Source of the DNA: Flammeovirga aprica JL-4
GTDB lineage: Bacteria; Bacteroidota; Bacteroidia; Cytophagales; Flammeovirgaceae
Direction: 5' to 3'
Length of the DNA: 64,000 bases
Assembly (NCBI RefSeq): GCF_012844305.1
Contig: NZ_JABANE010000031.1
Location: 1 to 64,000 of the forward strand
Position numbers and translations under genes: made by a program. Of this stretch, positions 18,210-27,430 are shown one piece after another; the first letter of the stretch is position 1; each line of letters opens with the position of its first letter. Under the pieces are notes generated by a model that was not told the DNA's origin, made no database searches, and saw only the letters and a list, made by a program, of their open reading frames with translations.

Positions 18210-20144
18210 CTAAAATACTGATTTTCTTAATACAGTTGCCCCTAAAGGCTTCATCATTTCACTTACCTTCTCTCCTTTATCATTCTTAAATTCCACTTCC
18301 AAAGCAACACTTTCAAAAGGGTTACTTCCCTCTTCTTGATTGACTTTAATGGATGCATTAGAAACTAATTTATAAGTGGCTTTCTCATCTTGAGTGTAAG
18401 CATATTTCTGATCTTTGAAATCACCTTTCCATACTTTCACATCTTCTGCCGTTCCTTCCAAAGGTAAAGCAAATAATAATGGTCCATAAGAAATATATTT
18501 CCCTTGTGACTCTTGATGGATTTCAGGTGAAAAGCCCATTTTTATAGTAATAGAGGACTTGTCCACACCACTAGGGATAATTACATATCCTCTATTATTA
18601 GCTGAAAATTCTTTTCCGTTTACTTCAAATCGCTCTGCCCACTGCGGTACTCTTAATGCTAAATCAAAAGCAGTATTTCCTGCTACTTTCAACTCCACCT
18701 GATCTGAAGCAGGATAGTTAGTGACTTGCTGAACTTTCACTTTCTTTCCATTGACAATTGAAGTGAAAATTGACGGACCGTATAAATCCAAGAACAACGT
18801 ATTACCATCCGTCTGCCACATATTTTGAATAAAATAAGGATAGATTCTTCCGGCATTCGGAGCACAACAAACTGCTATATCTTTATGAACTGGAGAATAT
18901 TTAAAACGGTTTTCTTTCGATTCTTTACATTCATGATCATTGATATGACCGCACATCGAATAAGAATTATCACTCTTACAATAAGCGATAGAAGAATGGT
19001 GCGGATGTCTTGCTCCTTGCGCCGCATTGAACAGCAACCACTCTATTTTATCGCCCCATGCACTGTTATGATCAAATTTATTCAACACTGCATAACTATC
19101 TAGTAGTTCCTGCAATGAGCAATATTCATAACCTGTGCTATCTGCATCAGCATGTCTGCCGAAAATCCATTCATCGCCAATAGGGCCACCACTTACACTG
19201 ACTACATCCTTCAGCTTCTCTAAATAATGCTGTAAACCTTCTTTGTATTTTGGATCATCCGATGTATAGGCCACTAAAGTCAAACTTCTCAAGTGTTCAT
19301 AAGTATGTACCCCGTGACCTTTAAATTTATAATTTTTATCCGCCAGATTTTTCAGTAAAATATCCTCTTCCGCCATTTGATGAAGGTTATAATCATCCAA
19401 TAAGAATTTGGCAAAATCTAAATATTTTTGTTCTCCTGTGATATCAAATAATTGATCACAAACATCCGTAAATGTCAGTCCATGACCTACTCCAGCAAAA
19501 GGTTTTACCGTTTTAAAAGGAGTCGATTTTCCAATAGGGTACGCTTGCATTGTCACATCTACTGCTTTGACCACCGCCACTAACACTTTTTGATCATCCG
19601 TTGCTTCATAATAAGCCAACAACCCTCTGAATAATGAAGCTTGTGCCCATAATTCACCATTTTCAGTGTTATGATCATAGCGTAAATCATCTGCGTAAAC
19701 ACCTATATATCCATCAGAATCTTGTGTAGCCAATTTCTCATTGACATACTTCACTACTTTAGCAATTGCTTCTTTATCGCCAGTTAATAAAGCATTTCTT
19801 ATATAACCGTCCCACCAATTGGATTGAGTTTCTGAGTTCCACCACAGAAACTGCACATTCCAATCACCTTCTGAGTTAACTGCTCCTACGTCTTTTGATT
19901 TTACTTTTTTGGTTAAACGATCTTTGCCGTAAATATCATCTTCTAGGATTAAATCAGGAACAAGTTCGTCTAAGTGTCCTACAAATCCATCTTTCAGGTC
20001 ATACTCCATCTGCTGTTTGATCCATCCTTCAGGATGAACATCTCCAAACTGCACTGTTTTGATTGTTGAATTGGTCTTTTTCATTTCATGACATCCGTTT
20101 AAAAGAAATACTAGAATGGGAAGGGTTAAGTATAAGTTCTTCAT
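18210..20144 (-). CDS. GH127-like beta-L-arabinofuranosidase family lipoprotein
   Basis: Glycoside hydrolase of the GH127/DUF1680 group; characterised members are beta-L-arabinofuranosidases with a zinc-cysteinate active site. An (alpha/alpha)6 barrel is followed by beta-sandwich domains. Numbered from the ATG at 20144, the metal-site candidates are E340-x-C342 in YEYCSLQEL and the Cys426-Cys427 pair in DIAVCCAPN, matching the E-x-C...CC pattern of the family. I chose 20144 because it places the signal directly before a lipobox (FLLNGC); an 18-residue-longer in-frame start at 20198 would hide the lipoprotein signal. The gene precedes a sulfatase and is divergent from an AraC regulator, so these three probably act together on a sulfated glycan. 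Substrate not proven. Confidence 0.87.
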   Translation of the reverse strand: MKNLYLTLPILVFLLNGCHEMKKTNSTIKTVQFGDVHPEGWIKQQMEYDLKDGFVGHLDELVPDLILEDDIYGKDRLTKKVKSKDVGAVNSEGDWNVQFLWWNSETQSNWWDGYIRNALLTGDKEAIAKVVKYVNEKLATQDSDGYIGVYADDLRYDHNTENGELWAQASLFRGLLAYYEATDDQKVLVAVVKAVDVTMQAYPIGKSTPFKTVKPFAGVGHGLTFTDVCDQLFDITGEQKYLDFAKFLLDDYNLHQMAEEDILLKNLADKNYKFKGHGVHTYEHLRSLTLVAYTSDDPKYKEGLQHYLEKLKDVVSVSGGPIGDEWIFGRHADADSTGYEYCSLQELLDSYAVLNKFDHNSAWGDKIEWLLFNAAQGARHPHHSSIAYCKSDNSYSMCGHINDHECKESKENRFKYSPVHKDIAVCCAPNAGRIYPYFIQNMWQTDGNTLFLDLYGPSIFTSIVNGKKVKVQQVTNYPASDQVELKVAGNTAFDLALRVPQWAERFEVNGKEFSANNRGYVIIPSGVDKSSITIKMGFSPEIHQESQGKYISYGPLLFALPLEGTAEDVKVWKGDFKDQKYAYTQDEKATYKLVSNASIKVNQEEGSNPFESVALEVEFKNDKGEKVSEMMKPLGATVLRKSVF

Positions 20145-20337
20145 ATTGTACATCTTAGATTTTTCAATACTCAAAAGTAATGTACAAAACAGCATCAAAC
20201 TTTGTATATTTTTTCAATTACTATGCATATATTGTCATTATATTATAATTCATTAATTTTCAAGGAAAATATAATCTAATATCAAAGCAAAAAGAGAATA
20301 TACTGAGCAATCTTCCGCCTCTTTTAAAATCTTTAAA

Positions 20338-21111
20338 GTGGAACAGCAAGCCTTCACGGCCTATTGGCATTATCACCCGGAAGTGGAACTCACCTATATT
20401 ACAAAAGGAAGAGGTTTACGATTTGTAGGTGATGAAGTGAGTACTTTTGAAGAGGGAGATTTTATTTGGGTGGCCCCCAATGTTCCGCATCAGTGGGTTT
20501 CTTCCAAAGAAGTAGAAAAAGTGGAAGCTTATGTTATACAAATTGACACGCAAAAGCTCAATCAAATACCTGAGATCAAAAGCCTTCTGGACTTACTTGA
20601 CCAAAATGGAAGCGGTCTTAATTTTACAGCTCTCAAAACTAAACTAAAGTTGAATTGCATTTCTCTTTTTCAAGCGGGAAGCAATCCAAAACAGCTCTTG
20701 ATTTTACTGGATTTAATACATCAATTAGGACAGTATAATGCTGAACTCATTCCAATGATGAAAAACAGCGAACAGCAGATCATTGGTAATGAAAGACTGG
20801 ATATTATCCACCGTTTCATTTTCGAGCATTACCAACAGCAAATTGAATTAGATACTTTATCTACAAAAGTCAATATGACAAAAACCTCTTTTTGCAGATG
20901 GTTCAAACAAGCGAAAGGAATCAGTTTTGTAACCTACTTACATCAATTCAGAATTGAACAAGCTTGTCATTTGCTTAAAAACTCTACCCTTACAAAAAGT
21001 CAAATTGCCTATGAAGTGGGGTTTGACAGTATCAGTCAATTTAATCGTACTTTCAAAAAAATCAAAGGAGTTTCTCCATCAGAATTTTCTAAGAATATTT
21101 CGTTAACATAA
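20338..21111 (+). CDS. AraC-family transcriptional regulator with N-terminal cupin; true start unclear
   Basis: The N-terminal cupin (YWHYHPEVELTYITKGRG, then VAPNVPHQW) senses a ligand, often a sugar. The C-terminal AraC DNA-binding domain (about 155-255) has two helix-turn-helix units (IELDTLSTKVNMTKTSFCRWF and SQIAYEVGFDSISQFNRTFKK). The GTG at 20338 is the first standard start in frame. However, the frame stays open upstream back to the TAA at 20272, and the codons before 20338 encode a peptide (KREYTEQSSASFKIFK) that looks like the normal first residues of such regulators. No ATG, GTG or TTG lies in that extension, so the start may be an unusual codon such as ATC at 20281, or the N-terminus is damaged. 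It is divergent from the GH127/sulfatase genes and probably regulates them. Confidence 0.85.
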   Translation: MEQQAFTAYWHYHPEVELTYITKGRGLRFVGDEVSTFEEGDFIWVAPNVPHQWVSSKEVEKVEAYVIQIDTQKLNQIPEIKSLLDLLDQNGSGLNFTALKTKLKLNCISLFQAGSNPKQLLILLDLIHQLGQYNAELIPMMKNSEQQIIGNERLDIIHRFIFEHYQQQIELDTLSTKVNMTKTSFCRWFKQAKGISFVTYLHQFRIEQACHLLKNSTLTKSQIAYEVGFDSISQFNRTFKKIKGVSPSEFSKNISLT

Positions 21112-21232
21112 AAACTTTTTTCTTCTCAACCTAAAACAAATCATCCTTAAACATGTTAAAATTCAGTATATTATGAAATGAACATTACAACATGCTCAGA
21201 TAATATTTAACTAACTATTTTCTAATTACTGG

Positions 21233-22660
21233 ATGAAAAATAAGTACTTTGATTTGATTGATCAGACCTATTACTTTCCTCAAGAAGGTTTTGATCTGAA
21301 ACAGGATTCTTTGGCTTTTCATGGAATCAGCCTGAAACATTTAATAGATAAGTACGGCACCCCTTTCCGATTTTTCTATTTACCAAAAATTGGAGAACAG
21401 ATAAAAAAAGCTCGAAACTTGTTTAACAGAGCCAGAAAAAGGCATGGGTATAACGGAAGTTATAATTACTGTTACGTGACCAAATGTAATCACTTCTCAC
21501 ATGTGGTGTCTGAAGCTTTAAAATTTAATGTAAATCTCGAAACTTCTTCCACATTTGACATCAACCTGATCCAAAGTTTACATGCTGAAGGGAAAGTAGA
21601 CAAAGAAAGACAGATCCTTTGCAACGGCTATAAGACGGATAATTACCTCAAAAAAATCATTGAGCTCCAAGAATCAGGGTTCTCTAATATCACCATTATT
21701 CTAGATGGCAAAAATGAATTACAGCGTTTATTAAACCTCGTTAGTGAGTCTGATCAAACCTTTAATATTGGTGTTCGAATCGCCATCAACGGCGAACCGG
21801 GTTCCCCTTACAATACTTCCAGACTTGGAATTCCGAGTAATGAAATTGTTGATTTTGTACAGAATGAAGTCAATCCATTAGAGAATATTCAACTCAAAAT
21901 GATGCACTTCTTTGTAGACTCCGGCGTGAAGGACACCCTCTATTATTGGAGAGAGTTTCAGAATGCTTTGTTTACGTATGTCAAACTGAAGGAGGTTTCT
22001 GAATCTTTGGATTCTTTTAATATTGGAGGTGGTCTACCCATCCGAAATAATCTTGGATTTGAGTACAATTATGATGAAATCATCAATAATATCGTTTCTA
22101 CTATCAAAGAAACTTGTACTGAACATAATATTCCTGATCCACATTTATTTACGGAGTTCGGAAAATTTACTGTAGGTGAAAGTGGGGCTATTATTTTTCA
22201 AGTCCTTGACCAAAAACATCAAAATGATACGGAATGCTGGTACATTATCAATAATAGTTTGATGAATACGATCCCGGATGCCTGGTCAATTCATGAAAAA
22301 TTTATCCTTCTTCCAATCAACAAATGGCAAAATCGATACAGAAAAGTCATTATTGGTGGTATTTCTTGTGATCATTCAGATTATTATAATTCGGAAGACT
22401 TAAATCAAGAAGTACTCTTGCCTGAATACAGCGAGGAAGATGAAGAACCGCTTTACTTGGGCTTCTTCCATACAGGTGCCTACCAAGATGCTATTTCTGG
22501 TTATGGTGGAATCAAACACTGCCTTATTCCTTCACCAAAACATGTGATTATTGACAGGGATGAGAAAGGAAATATTGTGGATTATGTCTATAGAAACGAG
22601 CAATCTGTGGAAGACATGTTCCATTTATTAGGGTATAAAGGAACAAACGAAACGGAATAG
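21233..22660 (+). CDS. speA: Arginine decarboxylase-type PLP enzyme (fold III)
   Basis: PLP-dependent decarboxylase of the alanine-racemase/ornithine-decarboxylase fold. The PLP lysine is Lys84 in CYVTKCNHFSH. Further motifs are the NLETSSTFDI segment, the phosphate-binding GGGLPIRNN and the FTEFGKFTVGESG substrate region. At 475 residues it is shorter than enterobacterial SpeA but typical of the Bacteroidota enzyme annotated as biosynthetic arginine decarboxylase. It is followed after 3 bases by an agmatinase-like gene, which makes arginine to agmatine the most economical reaction. It is the first of three tightly packed polyamine genes. The symbol is assigned from context and family; substrate specificity is not proven from sequence. 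Confidence 0.82.
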   Translation: MKNKYFDLIDQTYYFPQEGFDLKQDSLAFHGISLKHLIDKYGTPFRFFYLPKIGEQIKKARNLFNRARKRHGYNGSYNYCYVTKCNHFSHVVSEALKFNVNLETSSTFDINLIQSLHAEGKVDKERQILCNGYKTDNYLKKIIELQESGFSNITIILDGKNELQRLLNLVSESDQTFNIGVRIAINGEPGSPYNTSRLGIPSNEIVDFVQNEVNPLENIQLKMMHFFVDSGVKDTLYYWREFQNALFTYVKLKEVSESLDSFNIGGGLPIRNNLGFEYNYDEIINNIVSTIKETCTEHNIPDPHLFTEFGKFTVGESGAIIFQVLDQKHQNDTECWYIINNSLMNTIPDAWSIHEKFILLPINKWQNRYRKVIIGGISCDHSDYYNSEDLNQEVLLPEYSEEDEEPLYLGFFHTGAYQDAISGYGGIKHCLIPSPKHVIIDRDEKGNIVDYVYRNEQSVEDMFHLLGYKGTNETE

Positions 22661-22663
22661 CTT

Positions 22664-23518
22664 ATGCCAAATTTTGCAGGTTTAGAAGATGAATTTTGCC
22701 AAAAAGACACGGCAAAAGTATGGTTGCAATCCATTCCTTATGACGGTACAAGCACATGGGGAAAAGGGGCTGACAAATCCTTTGCTCCTTTTCTTGATGC
22801 CTTGGAAAATATGGAGCTTTATGACATAGAAACGGACTCTGAAGTCTATCATGAAGGTGTTCATATTCTTGATCCCATCACTGAAAAAAGCACTCCCGAA
22901 GCGGTTTTTAAGGCCATCTATGAAAGCACAACAGAGCTTTTAAAGGCGGATAAGTTTCTGACTTTCTTCGGTGGTGAACATTCCATTAGTATTGGAATTA
23001 TAAAGGCTTTCTATGAAAAGTTTGACAACCTGACGGTATTACAATTAGATGCCCATACGGATCTACGCCCCTCTTATTTAGGTACGCCTTATAATCATGC
23101 ATGTGCTGTTTATGATGCTAGTCTGAATACAAATCTGATTCAAGTGGGCATCAGAAGTATGGACATTTCTGAAATGAAATACCTTAATAAAGAGAAAACA
23201 TATTTTGCTGAAGAGATTTACGGCACGACTGATTGGATGCAAAAATCTATTGATCAATTGACGGATGATGTTTTTATCACGATTGATCTTGATGCGTTTG
23301 ATCCTTCGATTATGCCTTCTACCGGTACTCCTGAACCAGGAGGTTTACTTTGGAACCCTACCATTCAATATTTAAGAAAAGTTTTTGAGCAAAAAAATGT
23401 GGTGGGTTTTGATATCGTTGAATTGGCTCCAATCAAAGGCCTCAAAGGTCCTGATTTCTTGGTCGCCAAACTCTACTATAAATTGTTAAGCTATAAATTT
23501 AAATTCAATGGGAAATAA
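22664..23518 (+). CDS. speB: Agmatinase-like ureohydrolase (arginase family)
   Basis: Binuclear manganese ureohydrolase that would convert agmatine to putrescine and urea. All metal motifs are present: His in FFGGEHSISIG, D-x-H-x-D in LDAHTDLR, and D-x-D in ITIDLDAFDPS, followed by the TGTPEPGG substrate loop. 284 residues, the usual length. It starts 3 bases after the decarboxylase stop and overlaps the next gene by 11 bases, so the three genes form one translationally coupled operon. Arginase or formimidoylglutamase activity cannot be excluded from sequence, but the decarboxylase upstream favours agmatinase. Confidence 0.87.
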   Translation: MPNFAGLEDEFCQKDTAKVWLQSIPYDGTSTWGKGADKSFAPFLDALENMELYDIETDSEVYHEGVHILDPITEKSTPEAVFKAIYESTTELLKADKFLTFFGGEHSISIGIIKAFYEKFDNLTVLQLDAHTDLRPSYLGTPYNHACAVYDASLNTNLIQVGIRSMDISEMKYLNKEKTYFAEEIYGTTDWMQKSIDQLTDDVFITIDLDAFDPSIMPSTGTPEPGGLLWNPTIQYLRKVFEQKNVVGFDIVELAPIKGLKGPDFLVAKLYYKLLSYKFKFNGK

Positions 23519-24485
23519 AGGACCAGTAACCGAATTCATGCTTGCCCACTACAAGCATTTCAATGCCGCTACTTTAATCGATGCTTCTGAAGCCTATGTC
23601 AAACATATCAGTGATGGGAAAAAAATGTTGGTTTCCCTCGCTGGAGCCATGTCAACTGCCGAACTCGGTCGATCTTTTGCTGAAATGATCCGACAGGATA
23701 AAGTGCAGATCATTTCTTGTACAGGTGCCAACCTAGAGGAAGATGTGATGAACCTTGTAGCACACAATCATTATGAAAGAGTGCCCAATTACAGAGATCT
23801 TACTCCAGAGGATGAGTGGAATTTACAGGAAAGAGGTTTGAACAGAGTCACAGATACTTGTATTCCTGAGGAAGAGGCATTTAGAAGAATACAAGAGCAT
23901 ATTTTCCAAATATGGAAAGAGGCAGAAGAAAAAGGAGAACGTTATTTCCCGCATGAATTCCTTTATAAATTATTACTGTCAGGTGTTTTGGAGCAATATT
24001 ATGAGATTGATCCTAAAAATAGTTGGATGCTGGCGGCCGCCAAAAAGAACTTGCCTATTGTAGTTCCAGGATGGGAAGATTCTACCTTAGGAAATATTTT
24101 CGCCTCTTATTGTATTAAGGGTGAATTGAAAACTTCCACCATGAAATCAGGAATTGAATACATGACTTTCTTGGCGGATTGGTATACTGAAAATGCTACT
24201 GACCTTGGAATTGGTTTTTATCAAATTGGTGGTGGTATTGCCGGTGATTTCCCTATTTGCGTAGTACCAATGCTTTATCAAGATTTGGAAAGAACAGATA
24301 CACCGTTCTGGAGTTATTTCTGTCAGATTTCAGATTCCACCACTTCTTATGGTTCTTACTCGGGAGCCGTTCCCAATGAAAAAATCACTTGGGGTAAACT
24401 CGATACCAAATCACCTAAATTCATTGTAGAATCAGATGCGAGTATCGTTGCTCCTCTGATGTTTGCTTACATTTTAGGTTGGTAA
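23508..24485 (+). CDS. Deoxyhypusine synthase family protein, possible homospermidine synthase
   Basis: Bacterial member of the deoxyhypusine synthase family. It has the Rossmann-type NAD site (SLAGAMSTAELG near residues 43-54, ISCTGANLEEDVM, GGGIAGDFPIC) and the catalytic lysine in ITWGK (Lys297), the equivalent of the enzyme-imine lysine of eukaryotic DHS. Bacteria lack the eIF5A substrate, and some bacterial members transfer the aminobutyl group to putrescine, giving homospermidine. Located directly after arginine decarboxylase and agmatinase genes, it probably uses the putrescine they supply. The product (homospermidine or another polyamine) is inferred from context. Start at ATG 23508 inside the agmatinase 3' end; a terminator follows 15 bases after the stop. 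Confidence 0.87.
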   Translation: MGNKGPVTEFMLAHYKHFNAATLIDASEAYVKHISDGKKMLVSLAGAMSTAELGRSFAEMIRQDKVQIISCTGANLEEDVMNLVAHNHYERVPNYRDLTPEDEWNLQERGLNRVTDTCIPEEEAFRRIQEHIFQIWKEAEEKGERYFPHEFLYKLLLSGVLEQYYEIDPKNSWMLAAAKKNLPIVVPGWEDSTLGNIFASYCIKGELKTSTMKSGIEYMTFLADWYTENATDLGIGFYQIGGGIAGDFPICVVPMLYQDLERTDTPFWSYFCQISDSTTSYGSYSGAVPNEKITWGKLDTKSPKFIVESDASIVAPLMFAYILGW

Positions 24486-24500
24486 TTTATTCTAAAACTT

Positions 24501-24546
24501 AATACTCCTTCATCATCTAAAATTATGATGGAGGAGTATTTTTTTA
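24501..24546 (+). terminator. Rho-independent terminator of the polyamine operon
   Basis: Arms AATACTCCTTCATCAT (24501-24516) and ATGATGGAGGAGTATT (24525-24540), one mismatch in 16 bp, followed by a run of six T. It adjoins the end of the convergent YHS gene. Confidence 0.88.
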
Positions 24547-25008
24547 ATTCACAATTTTATTCCAATTCGCATCCGCCTTCTTTTCTAATTGATTCGGTCC
24601 TTCCTCATGCCAATAGTCCTTCGTGTTTGAAAAGAACTTATTGTAGAAAAGCATCAAACGGCCATTTTGCACAACGAAGGTTTCATAATCCACACTCACT
24701 TTTTCTCCTTTATCTGCCATTGCATATGCACACCACCCACCGTAAGCTGGAACATACTTTTCAGGATTTGCTAAAAACTTATCAACATGTTTTTGTGAAA
24801 TAAAACGATATTCTGCCCCATTATACTCGGCTGTGAATTCTTTTTCACCTTCTATCGCTTTTGTATCGAAATAACTCACAACATCATAACCACCAACCGC
24901 CAATTTTCCTTTTGAAAGGTTTAAATCTTGTGTAGATTGTGAATAACTCAGTTGGCTAATCGTGAAAAAACAAAAAAATACGAACAGTGCTTTACAATTC
25001 AATTTCAT
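24544..25008 (-). CDS. Secreted YHS-domain protein
   Basis: Signal peptide 1-23 (FFTISQLSYSQ) followed by a YHS-type domain: GGYDVVSYFDTKA, then YNGAEYRFISQKHVDKFLANPEKYVPAYGGWCAYAM as two shorter motifs, with the single Cys in GGWCAYA. YHS proteins of this kind (about 150 residues, periplasmic) are common in Bacteroidota and Proteobacteria and are thought to bind metal or act in redox or stress roles, without proof. It is transcribed alone, convergent to the polyamine operon. I see no promoter consensus in the 220 bases upstream. Confidence 0.85.
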   Translation of the reverse strand: MKLNCKALFVFFCFFTISQLSYSQSTQDLNLSKGKLAVGGYDVVSYFDTKAIEGEKEFTAEYNGAEYRFISQKHVDKFLANPEKYVPAYGGWCAYAMADKGEKVSVDYETFVVQNGRLMLFYNKFFSNTKDYWHEEGPNQLEKKADANWNKIVN

Positions 25009-25174
25009 AGCAGTTAATTATTTTGAGCGAAATATTAGATACCAACACGAATGTTGATAACTTTTTGATTTATCTACTTATACTACAAATGAAAGTGAAA
25101 AGTTGTTCACAAAAGAATAACACTGTTGATTCATAACTCAACAATTATGGAAAATTGTCAACCTAAAACACAAA

Positions 25175-25206
25175 AAAGAAGAGCAAAACGAATTCTGCTC
25201 TTCTTT
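25175..25206 (-). terminator. Terminator of dusB
   Basis: Arms AAAGAAGAGCA (25175-25185) and TGCTCTTCTTT (25196-25206) are perfect complements; on the minus strand the hairpin is followed by TTTTG. It lies 25 bases past the dusB stop. Confidence 0.75.
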
Positions 25207-25230
25207 GAATATATATATATCAGTACTCGA

Positions 25231-26223
25231 CTAATAAATCACTTGCTTATCAAAAGCTTCTTCTACCTCTGAAAGAATATTCATAACCTCATCGTGCGTC
25301 ATCGCCTCAACAAGTTGTGTTCTGAAAGGCTTGAAATGCTGTACACCTTTGAAATAAGTAGTGTAATGTCTTCTCATTTCGAAGATACCTGTTTTGTCTC
25401 CTTTCCACTCTACTGAGAAATTAAGGTGACGTTTTACAGTATCAATTCTCTCTTGAATTGAAGGAGGAGCAAGGATTTCTCCTGTTTCCATATAATGTTT
25501 GATTTCTCTGAAAATCCAAGGATAACCGATAGAGGCTCTACCGATCATGATTCCATCGATACCATATTTCTCTTTGTATTCAACCGCTTTTTGAGGAGAG
25601 TCAATATCACCGTTTCCGAAAATTGGAATGTGAATATCCGGGTGAGCTTTCACCTCAGCAATCGGGTTCCAATCCGCTACTCCTTTGTACATCTGCTGAC
25701 GAGTACGGCCGTGAATTGTCAATGCTTGCACACCCACATCTTGAAGTCTTTTCGCAACTTCTAAAATACGGATATTGTCATGATCCCAACCCAAACGTGT
25801 TTTTACAGTTACGGGCTTTTTGACTTGCTTCACTATCTCCTCCGTCATTTTTTGCATTTTGTCGATATCCAAAAGGATACCAGCACCTGCACCTCTACCT
25901 GCCACTTTTTTTACTGGACAGCCATAGTTGATATCAATAATTTCCGGATTTGCCTCTTCCGCAATGGCCGCCGCTTCTCTCATCGATTCAATTTTCTCAC
26001 CGAAAATCTGAATACCAATCGGGCGTTCATAATCGTAGATGTCTAATTTCTGACGGCTTTTTACCGCATCGCGAATTAACCCCTCTGCAGAAATAAATTC
26101 TGTGTACATTAAGTCTGCACCGTTTTCCTTACAAACCGCTCTGAAAGGAGGGTCACTCACATCTTCCATTGGTGCTAACAATAATGGAAAATCTTTTATT
26201 TCTAAATCCCCTATTTTAACCAC
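25231..26223 (-). CDS. dusB: tRNA-dihydrouridine synthase DusB
   Basis: FMN- and NADPH-dependent enzyme reducing specific uridines in tRNA D-loops. The TIM-barrel start LLLAPMEDVSDPPFR, the catalytic-Cys motif NYGCPVKKVAGRGAGAG, VTVKTRLGWD, ALTIHGRTRQQMYKG, IPIFGNGDI and GIMIGRASIGYPWIF are all present. The open frame reaches a TTG at 26274, but the GTG at 26223 gives the N-terminus VVKIGDLEIKDFPLLLAPM, which fits the family, so I place the start there (330 residues). It is monocistronic, divergent from the CPBP protease gene. Housekeeping role. Confidence 0.92.
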   Translation of the reverse strand: MVKIGDLEIKDFPLLLAPMEDVSDPPFRAVCKENGADLMYTEFISAEGLIRDAVKSRQKLDIYDYERPIGIQIFGEKIESMREAAAIAEEANPEIIDINYGCPVKKVAGRGAGAGILLDIDKMQKMTEEIVKQVKKPVTVKTRLGWDHDNIRILEVAKRLQDVGVQALTIHGRTRQQMYKGVADWNPIAEVKAHPDIHIPIFGNGDIDSPQKAVEYKEKYGIDGIMIGRASIGYPWIFREIKHYMETGEILAPPSIQERIDTVKRHLNFSVEWKGDKTGIFEMRRHYTTYFKGVQHFKPFRTQLVEAMTHDEVMNILSEVEEAFDKQVIY

Positions 26224-26306
26224 TTTTCTATAGCTTTTAATACGTTTTGCAAAGTATGAACTTCCTGATTCCAATCGTGCGATTACTACACTTATTAAAA
26301 GAAGTG

Positions 26307-26314
26307 TATCTTTG
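26307..26314 (+). promoter_or_regulatory. TATCTTTG -7 box upstream of the CPBP protease gene
   Basis: Perfect TAnnTTTG match; no convincing TTTG at the expected -33 distance. It would give a leader of about 118 bases for the gene at 26439. Confidence 0.3.
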
Positions 26315-26438
26315 CTATCATTAGTGAACTCTATTAAAACACTTTAGGTTCCTAAATTCCTAATTATGAGTCAATTCATAACAACTATTAGGAATATTAG
26401 GCCTTATTTGTTTTAAAGTACAAATGTAATAAAAGAAC

Positions 26439-27368
26439 ATGACAGACCATATTCAAGCACAAAATCCTGGATATTTCTTTAAAAAATTTCTTTTACTTCT
26501 TCTTTTTGTGATCATGGCCGCATTTGTGGGGCAAGCTGTCATAGTGGGTGTCTTGTTACCTTATTATAGCTTTGACACACAAGAAGTATTTAATCAACTA
26601 GCACAACAAAATAACAGAATGGTATTACTGACCGTTCAAGGAATTTCGGCACTTTTCACCTTTATTTTAGGACCATTATTTTACGGATATTTATATGATC
26701 CGTCATTTACAAAGAAACTTCGCAGTTGTTTACCAGAAAAAAGTCAAATCCCACTCAGTGTAATCGTCATTTCTGCTTTTCTTCCATTAGGATCAGCATT
26801 ACTTGTTTGGAATCAGAATATTGAATTTCCTGCCGCATTACATGAACTGGAAGCCTCATTCAAAGCCACTGAATTACATTTGGCAAAGCTGACCATCTTT
26901 CTTGTAGACTTTCAAAGTTTCCCTGAGTTTATAGTAGGCTTTTTTGTCATCGCAATTTTAGCAGGTATTGGCGAAGAACTTTTGTTCAGAGGCTATATTC
27001 AAGGGTACTTAGAAGGGATGTTTAGAAACGCTCATGTGGCAATTTGGGTGTCTGCTTTTATTTTTTCTGCCATTCACATGCAATTTTATGGTTTCTTTGT
27101 AAGAATGTTCTTGGGAGTATTGCTAGGTTACTTATTTTTGTGGTCAGGTAGAAGTTTGTACCCAGCTATGTTAGCCCATATTACCAATAATGCCATCACT
27201 GTGATCAGTGTTTATGTAAATAAAGAGGAAATATTAAAAGAAATGGCTGATCCATTTTCAACGGAAGCTCCGGAATGGTATATTGTAATACTATCTACAA
27301 TTTTTGCCTTTGCTTTTTTATATTTCTATAAGAAACGAGATGATAAATTGTCTTTAAATCAAAAGTAG
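26439..27368 (+). CDS. CPBP-family intramembrane glutamic protease
   Basis: Membrane protein with about seven to eight hydrophobic helices and the CPBP (CAAX protease and bacteriocin-processing, Abi) motifs: EE-x3-R in GIGEELLFRGYIQG (about 178-191), a His/Phe motif in SAIHMQFYGF and the final His/Asn in LAHITNNAIT. In bacteria these proteases are linked to bacteriocin self-protection or membrane-protein processing; no peptide cluster is nearby, so the substrate is unknown. It is followed after 62 bases by the DUF2007 gene and cdsA, probably one operon. The length of 309 is usual. Confidence 0.88.
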   Translation: MTDHIQAQNPGYFFKKFLLLLLFVIMAAFVGQAVIVGVLLPYYSFDTQEVFNQLAQQNNRMVLLTVQGISALFTFILGPLFYGYLYDPSFTKKLRSCLPEKSQIPLSVIVISAFLPLGSALLVWNQNIEFPAALHELEASFKATELHLAKLTIFLVDFQSFPEFIVGFFVIAILAGIGEELLFRGYIQGYLEGMFRNAHVAIWVSAFIFSAIHMQFYGFFVRMFLGVLLGYLFLWSGRSLYPAMLAHITNNAITVISVYVNKEEILKEMADPFSTEAPEWYIVILSTIFAFAFLYFYKKRDDKLSLNQK

Positions 27369-27430
27369 TAGAATAAAAAAACAGTAAATACTGTTCTAAT
27401 ACATAAACCTGAAATTCAATAAACAATAAC

